Assembly (NCBI GenBank): GCA_026636295.1
Contig: CP089455.1
Location: 558,001-622,000, forward strand
Length of the DNA stretch: 64,000 bases
Source: Medakamo hakoo
Lineage: Eukaryota; Chlorophyta; Trebouxiophyceae; Coccomyxaceae
Reading direction: 5' to 3'
Position numbers and translations under genes: made by a program. Position 1 is the first letter of the stretch; every line of letters begins with the position of its first letter. The notes under the pieces are model-generated. The model was not told the origin of the DNA. It was given only the letters and a program-made list of their open reading frames with translations, and searched no databases. Shown in pieces: positions 11,653-21,262 of this stretch.

Positions 11653-13031
11653 TCAGTCGTCCATCAACCGGCGGCGCAGCCGCTCCGCCTCCGCCTCTGA
11701 GAAGACCGGCCCGCTCAACTGGTGGAAGATGCCCGCGCCGTCGTTGAGCAGGTGAATCACGCCGCACGGCCCGCCCGGCGGGTGCGGGCGCCCGCCCGCG
11801 ACAGCCTCGGCAATGGCCGCCCCCCCCGCGCCGCCGCACCGGGCAAAGACGGCGCCGTCGTCCCAGGCGCGCGGGTTGACGGACACGGTGGTGCGCGCCC
11901 CGCACACCGCGCAGGTGAAAGCCAGGCGGGCCGTGCGGCGCGGGTGGGGCGTGGCCGCGGCGGCGGCGGCGTGGATGTCGACGCGGATCGGGGCGGACGG
12001 GGAGGGCGGCGGGCCGGGTGTGCGGGCGGCGGTCGCGGTCGCGGCCGGCGCCGCCGTCGCGCGCCCGCCCGCGGCCGGGCGCGGCGGCGGCAGCGCAAAC
12101 ACAACGCGCGCCTCTCCTTCCATTCCTTCAGCCTCTTCCTCAGCTTCCTCCCCGCCCACGATGCGGTAGTCCGTCACCTCGATGGCGGAGGGCCCGCCGG
12201 GCAAGAGAGGGGTGGACGGCCGGGCGCGGGGGCGCCGGGCGGCGGGCGGGCCGGCGGGCGGCGGGCGGCGCACGACGGGCGCGGCCGCCGCCGCCCGCTG
12301 CGCAGACCGGGACGGCGGCGGGACGGGCGGGGAGATGACTAAGCCGGGCCCCCCCCGGCGGGGGCGGGTCAGGACAAAGGACTGTTGTTTGGTTGGGAGG
12401 TGGGCGGGGTGTGGGTGGGGTGAGGGCGGACGTGGCGGTTCTTTTGCACGTTTTGACACGACTCTGGTTTGGAGGTCGGGCGAGGCGGCGGCCGAAACAA
12501 ACGGCGAGAGGGCGGGGGGCGCCCGTTTTTGGTTGTTTTCGAGGGTCAGGCGTCGCGCGCCCAGCAGCGGCTGTTTCCTGCTCCTCTCACTCCCGCACGG
12601 GCACGGCCAGGTCCACGTGAACACTCCCCGCGCGTCGCAGGGCAAGCGGGCCGGTCCGGGGCGGCAGCGCGGCAAAGCCCTCGGCACGCCGACGCGGCGC
12701 GCTTCCCCCGGGGACAGGCATGCGTCGCGCGTGGGCTGGGGAGACGCCTCCCCCCGTCCGTCCGCCGTCCGCCAAGCAACCGCTCCGACACGCCACGCAC
12801 GTCTCCATACACGACGTCCTGTTGCAGTGCCGCCCGGTCCAACCACACGCCGCCGCCCGGGAACAGGAGCGGGAAGGCCGGGCTGCCGTGTGGCGACGGC
12901 GCGACGCTGCTGCTGCTGCTGCTGCTGCGGTTGCCGCCGCGGCGGGACGACGACGCGGCCGACGCGGCCACGTCCAGGGACCGGGACCGGGGCGCCAGGC
13001 GGGCGGCTCCGGACGCCATAGGGGGCGGCAT
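11653..13031 (-). CDS. DNL-type zinc-finger protein (HSP70-escort/Zim17 family)
   Basis: DNL zinc-finger proteins keep organellar HSP70s soluble (Zim17/HEP in mitochondria, HEP2-like in plastids). Exon 1 is 13031-12801 and exon 2 is 12381-11653; the 419-nt intron (GTGCGT..CAG) is phase 0, giving 319 residues. The N-terminus (MASGAARLAPRSRSLDVAA, then Ser/Arg-rich) looks like an organelle-targeting peptide. The zinc finger is FTCAVCGARTTVSVNPRAW..GAVFARCGG, closest to the plant plastid branch, which has INPHAY..GTVFVQC. Unusually, 21 residues separate RCGG from the fourth cysteine in CGVIHLLNDGAGIFHQL. A plastid HSP70, a plausible client, is encoded at 54.9-57.6 kb; that pairing is inference. 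Exon 1 rests on splice-site and phase fit only. Confidence 0.78.
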
Positions 13032-13386
13032 GCGCGGTGGAGGCGAGGTCTCGAAAGGCGGACGAGGAACAAAGGTTTGAGGTCCGACGGCAACCCATGT
13101 GCTGTTGCACACTCGCCCGAAAAAAAAAAAAAAAAAAAAGACGGTGCCACCAACTCGCCTGCACACACGCGCGGGTGTGTGCATGCACGCACGCACGGCC
13201 GGCGGGCTCGCACGCACGCTGTGCACGCGCGCTGGCGGTGGCGGTGCGACGCTGCGCAGCAGCAGCAGCAGAAGCGGCGCCGCCGTGCCGGCGCCCGGCC
13301 GACCGACCCGCCGCCACGCCCCTCCTCCCTGCCTGGGAGCGCGGGCCCGCCGGTGCCTGGCGACGACGGCAGCAGTGTCGTCAGGC
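13032..13386. promoter_or_regulatory. Shared upstream region of the DNL and CinA/NMNAT-like genes
   Basis: A 355-nt gap between two head-to-head genes, so it must hold both promoters. It includes an uninterrupted run of 20 A (13120-13139) followed by a purine/pyrimidine-alternating stretch (gtgtgtgcatgcacgcacgc, about 13174-13195). No TATA box is clear. No coding potential is supported. Confidence 0.5.
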
Positions 13387-14790
13387 ATGGAGTCCTCGTC
13401 GCCCACCACAGCCCCGCCCGCGGACGTCGCGTCCGCGGCGGCCCGCATCCACGCGGCCGCGCCCAAAGCCTCTGTTTTTTTAACGGGCGGCGGCGCGCCT
13501 GCCCTGGCCTGGCTCTTGGCCGTCCCTGGCGCGTCCGCCACGCTGCTGGAAGCGCGGGTGCCGTACGGCGGACCCCGGGCTGTTGCCGCCGTGTTGGGAG
13601 GCGGCAGTGGCGGTGCGTCCCCCCCTCCGCCGCCGCCGCCCTCCCTCGCGTCTCCAGCCGCGGCCGCGGCCCTGGCCGTCGCGGCGTACCGCTCCGCCGC
13701 GGCGCTGGCAGACTACGGCACGCCCATCATTGGCGTGGGCGGGTGTGGGGCGCTGGCCACGTCCAGGACGAGGCGTGGGAGCGACAGGTTCTTCGTGGCC
13801 ACGCACGACGGGCGGGTGACGGCGAGCGCCGGGGTGGTGTGGCCGCCAGAGGAAAACGGCGCGGCGGGCGCCGCGGCCTTCCGCCGGGCCGCCCAGGACG
13901 CCGCTGCCGCCCGCCTGGTCGTGGACGCCTTGGCCCGGGCGTGCGGCGTGGCCGGGTGTGGCGGAGGGGAGGGCGCGGCGTGGAGCGAGGCGCCCGCATA
14001 CGAGGGCGACCCGCTCTCGGCGCTGCTGGCCGGCCGCATCTCCAGCCTGGAGTTGGGCGCCTGCCCGGCGCTCCCTGGCGGCGTGCTGGCCGTCGTGGAC
14101 GCGCCACGCCCCGGACGAGCCTACCTGCCCGGGTCCTTCAACCCCTGGCACGCCGGGCATGGCGGGGCGCTTGTGGCGGGCGCGGCAGCCGCCGAGGCCG
14201 CGGGCGGCGCGCCGCCCTCCCCGCCCCCCCCGCTCGCCTTTGAACTGTCCGTGCTGAACGCGGACAAGGGCGCCCTGCCAGAAGCCACACTGCGCGACCG
14301 CGTGGCCCAGTTCACAGAGCAGGGCGGGCCTGTCGCGGCCTGGTGGCGGGGGCTCGGCCACGGCGGTCCGCCCCCGCCCGTGCTGCTGACGCGGCAACCC
14401 CTCTTCGCGGGCAAGGCCCGCCTCGTGTCGTCGTCGCCTTCGACGCCGACCACATGGGTCGTGGGCTGGGACACGGCGGTCCGCCTGGTCGACCCAAAAT
14501 ACTATGGCGGCACGCCGGCGGGCGTGGCCGCGAGCTTGGCGGAGCTGGCGGCGCGCGGGTGCCGGGTCGCGGTCGTCGGGCGGTCCGTCGCGGCCGCGGA
14601 TGGCTCTTCTCCGCCAGCCTTCCACGCCTGGGACCCGACCGTCGACGTGCCACCTGAGATTGCGGCCCTCATCCCTCCCGGCCTGTTTGTGCCCGTGGGC
14701 GAGGCGGCTTTTCGGATGGACGTGAGCTCGACCGAGTTGCGGGCGGCGGCGGCAGCGGCGGCGGCGAAAGGAGGTGGTGGGAGCGCGTGA
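13387..14790 (+). CDS. CinA-like / nicotinate-nucleotide adenylyltransferase-like fusion protein
   Basis: Single-exon protein of 467 residues. The N-terminal half resembles the CinA C-terminal (nucleotide amidase-like) fold: ESSSPTTAPP, then LTGGGAPALAWLL and the core YGTPIIGVGGCGALAT with FFVATHDGR. The C-terminal half is a nucleotidylyltransferase: LPGSFNPWHAGHGG (the GxFNPxHxGH nucleotide-binding motif) and VSSTELRAA near the end (equivalent to ISSTxxR). The same two-part arrangement occurs in land plants (Arabidopsis At2g01220). The reaction is probably adenylyl or cytidylyl transfer to a phosphorylated small molecule, but the substrate is not established from sequence. It is head-to-head with the DNL zinc-finger gene. 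The start follows a GC-rich leader and matches where conservation begins. Confidence 0.85.
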   Translation: MESSSPTTAPPADVASAAARIHAAAPKASVFLTGGGAPALAWLLAVPGASATLLEARVPYGGPRAVAAVLGGGSGGASPPPPPPPSLASPAAAAALAVAAYRSAAALADYGTPIIGVGGCGALATSRTRRGSDRFFVATHDGRVTASAGVVWPPEENGAAGAAAFRRAAQDAAAARLVVDALARACGVAGCGGGEGAAWSEAPAYEGDPLSALLAGRISSLELGACPALPGGVLAVVDAPRPGRAYLPGSFNPWHAGHGGALVAGAAAAEAAGGAPPSPPPPLAFELSVLNADKGALPEATLRDRVAQFTEQGGPVAAWWRGLGHGGPPPPVLLTRQPLFAGKARLVSSSPSTPTTWVVGWDTAVRLVDPKYYGGTPAGVAASLAELAARGCRVAVVGRSVAAADGSSPPAFHAWDPTVDVPPEIAALIPPGLFVPVGEAAFRMDVSSTELRAAAAAAAAKGGGGSA

Positions 14791-14962
14791 AGGAGGGGAG
14801 GGCGGCCCTCCCGCGCTGCGTGCAGCCGCCTAGAGACGGGCGTGCGCGGTGTGGTCGTACAAAAACGAAAGCAAACACCAACAGGCCGATCCTCTCCCAT
14901 TCATTCAACACACAGCCGCCCTTTCCTTGTGGTCTAGTTCCTAGTGTGAGGTCAGTTCGATT

Positions 14963-16351
14963 TCACGCAGCAGCAGCAGCACACAGCGCCGCCCCGCCGC
15001 CGCCGTGCGCGCCGTGGAACCACTCATACTCCGCGGCTGCGCCACGCCCATACGCTATCAAGGCGGCAATGACGGACACATGCATTAAATTGTGCGAGTT
15101 GAACGCGAAATCGATCAAGTGAGGCGGCGGGTGGCGGGCGGCGGCGCCGGTGCTGCCTGCCACCTCTGCCGCCTTGTCCCGCCTCCTGCGGTGGCCGTCC
15201 ACCCATTTCTCCGGCCAGCGCGCGACGTTGACCAGGGCGCCCGCAATGGACAGCGCCTCCATCGCAAGGTAGTGCGGCAGGGCGGCCGGCGCGCCCGCAC
15301 CCAACCAGGCCCGCGCGACCAGCGTCGCAGCGCGCACGCCCGCCAGCCCCGCCATGGGAGCCGCCCGCGCCGCCGGGCTGGATGCACGCAGAGACGCGTA
15401 CACAGCGGCGGCCGCGCACGCGTAGTACAGGCTCATGAAGCCCGCACGGAGCGTCGGGAAGCACGCAAACCCCCACCACAGGAGCGGCGCCATCCCAGCG
15501 ACAAAGAGGAGGAACACGCCACTCAAGTCCAGCGCCAGCCACAGGCGGTACCGGTCGTGGGCCGGCATCAGGGTGTGGTACGCGACGGACCCGGCCAGGC
15601 ACAGGGCGGCGGGCAGGGTGGTGAGCGCCCACGCGGCAGGCGCGGCCGGCCAGGGGCGAACGAGGCCGACCGCCAAGGCGGCGCCCGCACCAACCAGCGG
15701 CAGGAGGTGCGAATGAATGTTGAAGCTTTCGTTGTGCCAGGTCGCCCAGGAGCACACGCACGCCCAGGGCGTCGCGCCGGGCGCCCGGTAGCCGTGGTGG
15801 ACGAAGGCGTTGAAGGAGAGGGACGGCGGCATGGCCGAGCGCGGGTGGTGGTGCGGGCGCGGGGTGACGTGCCAGAAGGGGGAGGAAGGGTGGAGGGACG
15901 CGAGGAGGCGAGAAGGCGGGGATGCTCGGCGGCGGCGGAGGGGGGCTGTGTATTTTGGTAGAGCGGCGGGGCGGGGGCGGAGGCGTGAGGGAATGGATGG
16001 GTGGCAAGGGTTGGGGGAGCGCGCGCGCGGGGTGGACCCACGCGCACTCGCAGACACGCTCCCACCCTCTCCTCCGTCCGGGCCCAGTTGCCGGGCGAGC
16101 GCGGCTGCGACACGCACTCCGCCAGGCCAGGCTCAGACTTGAGGCTCGTGCGCTCCCGCAGAGACACGCTGCACCCTCCGAGACACTCTCCCCTCACCTG
16201 TTGCCGCGGCGGAAGCGGACGGCGACGGCGCCTGCGGCGCGTCGCTCTCTCTGTCGCGGCTCTTGGTCTTGTCCGCGCTGCCCGCCAGCTGGAGCAGGTC
16301 CGACAGGAGCGTCAGATAGCTGCCCTTGCCGCCATCGCGAGTGGCGGGCAT
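14963..16351 (-). CDS. PAQR-family (adiponectin receptor / heptahelical) membrane protein
   Basis: Seven-helix membrane protein of the PAQR family; members act as receptors or lipid-linked hydrolases. Exon 2 (15945-14963) carries the family motifs: LSFNAFVHHGYR, WHNESFNIHSHLL, then SVAYHTL with DLSGVFLLF, and C-terminal FNSHNLMHVSVIAAL. The His residues of the SxxxH and HxxxH-type motifs that bind zinc are visible. Exon 1 (16351-16198) is proposed because a GTGAGG donor at 16197 joins in phase to an acceptor at 15946-15948, extending the N-terminus as PAQR proteins require. The combined length is 378 residues. Without exon 1 a shorter protein would start at the ATG at 15832. Exon 1 begins only 71 nt below the stop of the aminotransferase gene, so its promoter would overlap that gene's 3' end. 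Confidence 0.83.
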
Positions 16352-16422
16352 GGTCGAGTGCAGGGAAGCGTCGCCAAAGCGGCGCTCGAAAAAGAGATGC
16401 GAGTGTGTGGCCCTGTCCTCAC

Positions 16423-17892
16423 TCAAAACACCATCCCTTTCGCCACTGCCTCCTCCAACCCCGCCCGCAACCTGCCCGCCGCCTTCACACAGCTCTCAGG
16501 GTCCAGGTTCCCAAAAGCCGCACGCACGTGGCCGGGAGACCCACACGCCGACCCTGGGATGATGCACACGCCGAAGCGCTTGACGAGGAAGGAGACGAGG
16601 GCCGCGTCGTCCGCGGGGCGCCCGCCCGGCCCGGGCGGCAGCGCCGCCCAATGGTAAATGGCACCTGTCCCCGACCCCACGGACCCGCCGGCCGCAGCCA
16701 GCGGGCTCAGCGCGTCACGCACGGCGGCCCGGTTGCCGACCAGGCCGGCGACCTTGTCCGCCACCCAGCCCGGCCCGGCCTCCAGCGCCGACCGGGCGAC
16801 CACCTGGCTCAGGGACGGCGGGCAGATCGGGATTGTGTCCTGGACCTTGAGGAGCTGTCGCCCCAGGCCGGAGGACGCGTGGTGGGCGATGTACCCGACG
16901 CGCCAGCCCATCATGCCGTACGCCTTGGAAAAGGAGAAGAGGTGGATGACGTGCGGCGCGGTGCAGGCGGGCGGCAACAAGACGGACGGCGGGACCGCAG
17001 CGCCACTCTGGCTGTCAAACCTGAAGTCCTCGTACGTCTGGTCCAACACCAGCCAGGCGCCCGCGGCAGCGCAGGCTGCCGACGCGCGCTCCAGGTCGGC
17101 CGGCGGGACGACGGCGCCGGTCGGGTTGGAGGGCGAGACGATGACGACCAGGCGCGGCGGGTCGGGCCCGCCCAGTTCGCGCTCCAGCCAGCCGATGTCG
17201 GGCGTCCAGGTCAGGGGGTGGGACGGCCCGACGGCCAGGCGGCCCGCGCCGGGCAGGCAACCAGCGGAGACGAGCGTGGAGACGGAGTTGAAGTAAAAAG
17301 GCGCAAAGACGGCGGCCCGGTCGCCCGCGTCGAGCGTGGCCAAGACGATCTGTCGTGTGTGTGTGGTGTTGGGGTGTGTGGGGTGTGGGACACATGCCGC
17401 CCCATCGCTCCCCCTCCAGCCCCCCCCCCCTCCCCCCAAGCTCAAACAGAAAAAAATGCGTACGTTGTAAAAGCCCTGGTTCGCGCCCGCCGTCACCATG
17501 ATGTCATGCTCGGTCAGCCCGTTGCGGGTCGCGGCCTTGACCCGCAGGGCGTCGACCAGGTCCGGCGCGCCCGCGGCGGGGCCGTACGCGCACGCCGCCC
17601 GCTGGTCGGCCTCCAGTGCGCGTGCGGCCGCGTCCAGCGCGGACGGCGGCGGCGTCCAGTGCACGACGCCCTGGGCCAGTGACAGGACGTCGTGTGCGCG
17701 GCCTGATGCGGCAATCATGGCCTTGGTCGCGACGATGACGGGGTCGTCCGTGGCGAGCACGCGGTCAGAGAGGCGGGGCGGGGTCGCGGCAGCGCGCGTG
17801 CGCGAGGAGGGTGGCGCGCCACTGCCGGTCGCCGGCCGGCGTCCTGCCCCACGGGCCGCGGCCCTCCTGAGGCCGAGGGATCCGGCGCGCAT
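16423..17892 (-). CDS. Class I PLP-dependent aminotransferase, ISS1/VAS1-like
   Basis: Homologue of the plant aromatic/methionine aminotransferase ISS1 (VAS1, At1g80360), which balances auxin and ethylene precursor pools. Exon 1 is 17892-17464 and exon 2 is 17349-16423; the intron (17350-17463, GTACGC..CAG) is 114 nt and open in frame. The protein has 451 residues. Motifs: LSLAQGVVHWTPP, VTAGANQGFYN, VSPSNPTGAVVPP, and the PLP-lysine block LFSFSKAYGMMGWRVGY, followed by KVQDTIPICPPSLSQ and VIPGSACGSPG. This order matches ISS1 along its whole length. The extra 60 residues at the N-terminus are basic and may be a targeting peptide, but an internal start is possible. Confidence 0.9.
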   Translation of the reverse strand: MRAGSLGLRRAAARGAGRRPATGSGAPPSSRTRAAATPPRLSDRVLATDDPVIVATKAMIAASGRAHDVLSLAQGVVHWTPPPSALDAAARALEADQRAACAYGPAAGAPDLVDALRVKAATRNGLTEHDIMVTAGANQGFYNVRIFFCLSLGGGGGGWRGSDGAACVPHPTHPNTTHTRQIVLATLDAGDRAAVFAPFYFNSVSTLVSAGCLPGAGRLAVGPSHPLTWTPDIGWLERELGGPDPPRLVVIVSPSNPTGAVVPPADLERASAACAAAGAWLVLDQTYEDFRFDSQSGAAVPPSVLLPPACTAPHVIHLFSFSKAYGMMGWRVGYIAHHASSGLGRQLLKVQDTIPICPPSLSQVVARSALEAGPGWVADKVAGLVGNRAAVRDALSPLAAAGGSVGSGTGAIYHWAALPPGPGGRPADDAALVSFLVKRFGVCIIPGSACGSPGHVRAAFGNLDPESCVKAAGRLRAGLEEAVAKGMVF

Positions 17893-18187
17893 GCCTGGGT
17901 GTGAAGCGCGGCCTGATTCCTTGGCCCCGCGGAAGTCGAGTGGGAATGTAGGAGTGAGAGGGCATGCGCGCTCGCGCGCCATCCTCAAAACCTCATCCGT
18001 TGTGGGGCGCGCCCCGTCCGCCACCCCGCCCCGTCCGCCACCCCGCCCGGGGCTTTCACGCCGCCTTCCCATTCGCGCCCCACAAAAAAGCATCAGCGCG
18101 TGCGTTCATTCCTGGTTGTTCAACAGTGCTCCTGCCCCCCCCCTCTTGTTACTCTCAACCCCAAACAAAAACACTCGACCCCCTTTT
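17893..18187. other. Gap between aminotransferase and carrier genes
   Basis: Holds the aminotransferase promoter and the 3' flank of the mitochondrial carrier. It contains a direct repeat of ccgtccgccaccccgcccg near 18015-18050. I see no gene here. Confidence 0.45.
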
Positions 18188-19802
18188 TCACCGGAACGCC
18201 AGCCCCGGCCGCACGCCCAACACTTCGCGGCACAGCTCGTACGTGCAGAACCCGATTGCAACGCCCGGCGCGACTTTGTAATACTCCGGCATGAGGCCGG
18301 AGTAAAACCCCCGCAGGCCGCGGCTGTTCCACACGGACCGGGCGACGGACGCGTACGTCGGCGCGCCTGGCGCGCCCGCGGGCGCGCCTGCGCCTTCCAC
18401 CTGCATGCGGCGGCGGACCAGGTCGAGCGGGAAGGTGGCGGTGGAGGACGCCAGGCCGGCTGCAGCGCCGCAGACCAGGGACATGGCGATCTGTGTTTTT
18501 TGGAAGGGAGCAGGGCGGGGTGGGCGTAAGAAACGGACGGAGGGGGGGATGGAAGAAAACGCCCCCCCCCCTCCCCGAAAAAATGAACGCACCGTCGGCG
18601 GCTCGCCAGGCGGCCGGCCCTCCATCCACGCGGCTCGCAGCCGGCCGTACACGCTGTAATTGATGGCCAGCGCGGGCGCGACCTGGGCGAGCGTGGCGCC
18701 CAGGCCGCGGTACAGCCCGCGCGGGCCTTCCGCCGCCACGATCGACCGCAGCGTGCCCGCAATGCCCGCGTGCGGCGCCGCGCCGGCGGACGCGCCCGCC
18801 ATCTGGGCCGCTAGCCGCGTGCGGACGAGGTCGAGCGGGTAGGCGAGCGCGCAGGCGGCGAGGCCGGCGCCGCCGCCGCAGGCCAGCCGGCGGACGGTGT
18901 CTGCGGGGCCGCCGCCCAGGCCAGACGGCGTGCCTCCGCCTCCACCCCGCCACCCCGCGCCCCACCCGTTCTCGATCCAGGCGGCCGTCAGCTTCTCGTA
19001 CGCCCAAAAGTTGACGGCGGAGTAAGGGAGGCGGTGGACTGGTGTTTGGGTGTGTGGTGGGGAGGGAGGGCGCGTGAGTTTTTTTTTTTTTTCCCTCCTT
19101 CCGACCATGCATCCATCCATCCAACTACCCTCCATCCCCACCTCTCAACGCACCGATTGTCACGCCATTCCCTCTCCACAGCGCCGCCAGGCCATCCCGC
19201 GCCACCACCGCCCGCATGGCCGCGCCCAGTGACAGCCCCGCCAGCGGGCTCGACGCGGCCGCCGCCGTGCCTTGGACTTGGTAGAGGATGGTCAGGCGGG
19301 CCAGTGGAGCGGTCGCGGTCTTGGACACCGCGCCGGCGATGCCACCCGCCGCCAGCAGTTTGGCAGACTCCAGGCGGTCCGAGTCGGGGGAGTAGGCCGG
19401 GGACGCGTCATCTTCATCGTCTCCTTCGTCGAGCGCGGCGGCCGTTTCGTCTTCGGGCGGCAGCAGGGCGGGGGGTGGACCAGCCGACGCGGCGGCCGCG
19501 GGCGGAGGCGCAGTCGAATGCCCGGCTCGCCCACCGCCACTCAAGCTCCCTCTCCCGTCCCAGCCCCGCCACACAGCCGAAGGAAGCAGGCCGCCCCGAC
19601 CGGGACGTTCCACGACGGGTCGGTCTGGCCAGGGCGCTCGGCGCGAGGGCGGCAGCACGCCGCTGGGTCCCGCGCCCGCGTGCGAAGCCAAACGGGCCCG
19701 ATGCCCGCCTCGCAACGGCAGCGCCCTCTCCAGGTGGTCCGGCAAGTCGTCTGCGGCAGCCAGGATTTCAGGGTCTTCCAGGTCGGCCGACCAGCGCTGC
19801 AT
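18188..19802 (-). CDS. Mitochondrial carrier family (SLC25) protein
   Basis: Inner-membrane solute carrier with three repeats, 465 residues in three exons: 19802-19154, 19038-18593 and 18490-18188. Both donors are GTGCGT; joins are phase 1 and phase 0, and the second intron (102 nt) is open in frame. Repeat 1 has LLAAGGIAGAVSKTATAPLARLTIL and then WRGNGVTIVHRLPYSAVNFWAYE, read across the first junction exactly as in plant homologues. Repeats 2 and 3 have YPLDLVRTRL and FPLDLVRRRM (PxD/E-x-x-[RK]). The sequence is closest to plant carriers with the APLARLTILYQVQG signature (At3g55640/At3g53940 group; CoA/ADP-type transport is suggested for relatives). The substrate cannot be read from the sequence. 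An acidic 120-residue N-terminal extension precedes repeat 1. Confidence 0.9.
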
Positions 19803-20134
19803 GCTTGGCGCGTGCGCAGTGTCACCGAGCAATGGCCGCACTCTCTTTCGCCTAGCCAACCCTCACGACGCCCAGCCCGCGCCCAACACAACGGGGTGGG
19901 GCACGCCCGCGACGGCCGGCGATGCAGAGGGTGTCCTGGCTACAGCGTGAGAAAGGGAGCGGGCACGCTGGAGGGACCGCGAGGGAAGGCGCGCCGGGAA
20001 GGAGGGGGCGAGCGAGCGAGCACACACAAACAGGTCGGTGGAATGCCTGCGGGCGCCCCCCCACACCCTCCCTTGTGTCGTACCCCCGCCTGTAACGGTT
20101 TTCCAACGAAACGCACGCCGCAACGCGCGCAGCC
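19803..20134. promoter_or_regulatory. Shared upstream region of carrier and coiled-coil genes
   Basis: A 332-nt gap between divergent genes. I find no TATA box, no repeat and no coding stretch with support. It presumably contains both promoters and 5' UTRs. Confidence 0.4.
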
Positions 20135-21217
20135 ATGCTCCTCTCCCCGCGCGGACACCACGACGTCGACGCCGCGTCCACGGCCGCCGCCCTGCTCGCC
20201 AGCGCCGCGGCCTCGGCCCGCGCCCGGGCCGCCGCCTCGGCCCGCGCGGCAACGGACGCGCTGCGCGGCGACGCGGCCGCCGCCCGTGCGGCCGCCCGCG
20301 CCGCGGGTGTAGCCGCGGCCGCTGCACGTGAAGACGCGGTCCGTGTGGCGGCCCGGGCGGACGAAGCCGTCGCGGCGGCGGCGGGTGAAGCGGCGGCCGC
20401 CCGGGCGGAGGCGGCCGCGGCGAGGGAGGAGGCGGCGGACCGCGTCCGCCGGGCTGAGGAGGCGGCCGCGGACGCCGCTGCCACGGCCGCGGCGACTGTC
20501 GACCAGGCCCGCGCCGCTGCCGCCGCGGCTGAGGCCCGGTGGGAGGCGGCGGCCGCGGCGGACGCGGGCGCGTGGAACGCCGCGCTGGACCAAATGAAGG
20601 CCGCGGCGCGGGCGGCCGCGCTCGCCGCAGAGACACGGGCGGCCGCGGCGCGTGCGCGCGCGCACCGCCGGGCGGCAGCCTTGAAATCCGATTTGGAACG
20701 TGCACGCGCTGCCACGGTCGCCGAACGCGTCCGGCGCCGAGCCGTGGAGGCCGCCCTGCGCGAGGCGGCGGCGTTGTTCGCGGCAGAGGGCGGGGCGCGC
20801 GCACGTGCGGTGCGCGGGCTGGCCGCTCAGGTCGCGGCCGCACAGGGTGCGTTGGCGGGCGCCGCGGCGGCCGTGCGGCCGCCGCGCGTGCCCCGGCTGG
20901 CTCTGCCTCCGCCCTTCGTGGATGAGGAGGGAGGGGACGGAGCGGAGGCGCGCTGCTGCGCCTGCCAGCCGTCTCCCTCCTCGCCACCCCCACCCCCACC
21001 CCCACGCCCGCCCCCACCCCCACGCCCACCCCCGCCCGCCGCGTGGTGGGTCCCCGCCGACACAATCGCGTCCACGCTCGCGGCGGAAGCCGCGGCCGCG
21101 GGGTTGGCCGCACGCGCGAGGGCTGCCCGGCGGGCCGCAGCCCGGGCGGCGGCGGTCGCGGCGGCGTGCCTTGTTGACGGAGAGGAGGAGGAGGGCGGTG
21201 GTGGAGGAGGCTGGTGA
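20135..21217 (+). CDS. Alanine-rich coiled-coil protein, unknown function
   Basis: I do not recognise this gene. It is one open exon of 360 codons with extreme Ala/Arg/Glu content. Residues 20-240 are almost certainly one long helix or coiled coil (repeated AAAR, AREEA, RAEEA, with SDLERARAATVAERVRRR). A Pro-rich linker follows (residues 285-312) with CCACQ just before it. A second Ala-rich helix and an acidic-glycine tail (DGEEEEGGGG) end the protein. GC-rich code alone can mimic such composition, so its reality rests on its uninterrupted length, a clean ATG, and location: it starts 332 nt from the carrier and ends 45 nt from the stop of glutathione synthetase. Coil-forming structural or tethering roles are possible but unproven. 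Confidence 0.55.
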   Translation: MLLSPRGHHDVDAASTAAALLASAAASARARAAASARAATDALRGDAAAARAAARAAGVAAAAAREDAVRVAARADEAVAAAAGEAAAARAEAAAAREEAADRVRRAEEAAADAAATAAATVDQARAAAAAAEARWEAAAAADAGAWNAALDQMKAAARAAALAAETRAAAARARAHRRAAALKSDLERARAATVAERVRRRAVEAALREAAALFAAEGGARARAVRGLAAQVAAAQGALAGAAAAVRPPRVPRLALPPPFVDEEGGDGAEARCCACQPSPSSPPPPPPPRPPPPPRPPPPAAWWVPADTIASTLAAEAAAAGLAARARAARRAAARAAAVAAACLVDGEEEEGGGGGGW

Positions 21218-21262
21218 CAACGGAAAAAAAAAATGCATGGAAATCACACACGCGCCGGCGGC

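Noticed and set aside
13120-13139. Run of 20 A as a sign of a processed pseudogene
   Set aside because: No coding remnant lies upstream on either strand and no target-site duplication is seen. It is a simple homopolymer in a promoter region.
12546-13541. A 331-codon minus-strand open stretch overlapping the start of the CinA/NMNAT-like gene
   Set aside because: Only its middle (13031-12801) is used, as exon 1 of the DNL gene. The rest is shadow sequence and intron.
14935-14990. tRNA-like words (tggtctagttcctag and gttcgatttcac)
   Set aside because: The A-box-like and B-box-like words are only about ten bases apart and no acceptor stem can be drawn, so it is not a tRNA.
18289-18311. Perfect 9-bp inverted repeat tactccggc/gccggagta
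   Set aside because: It lies within the coding sequence of the carrier and is explained by the codons of YSGLMPEYYK; regulatory function is not needed.
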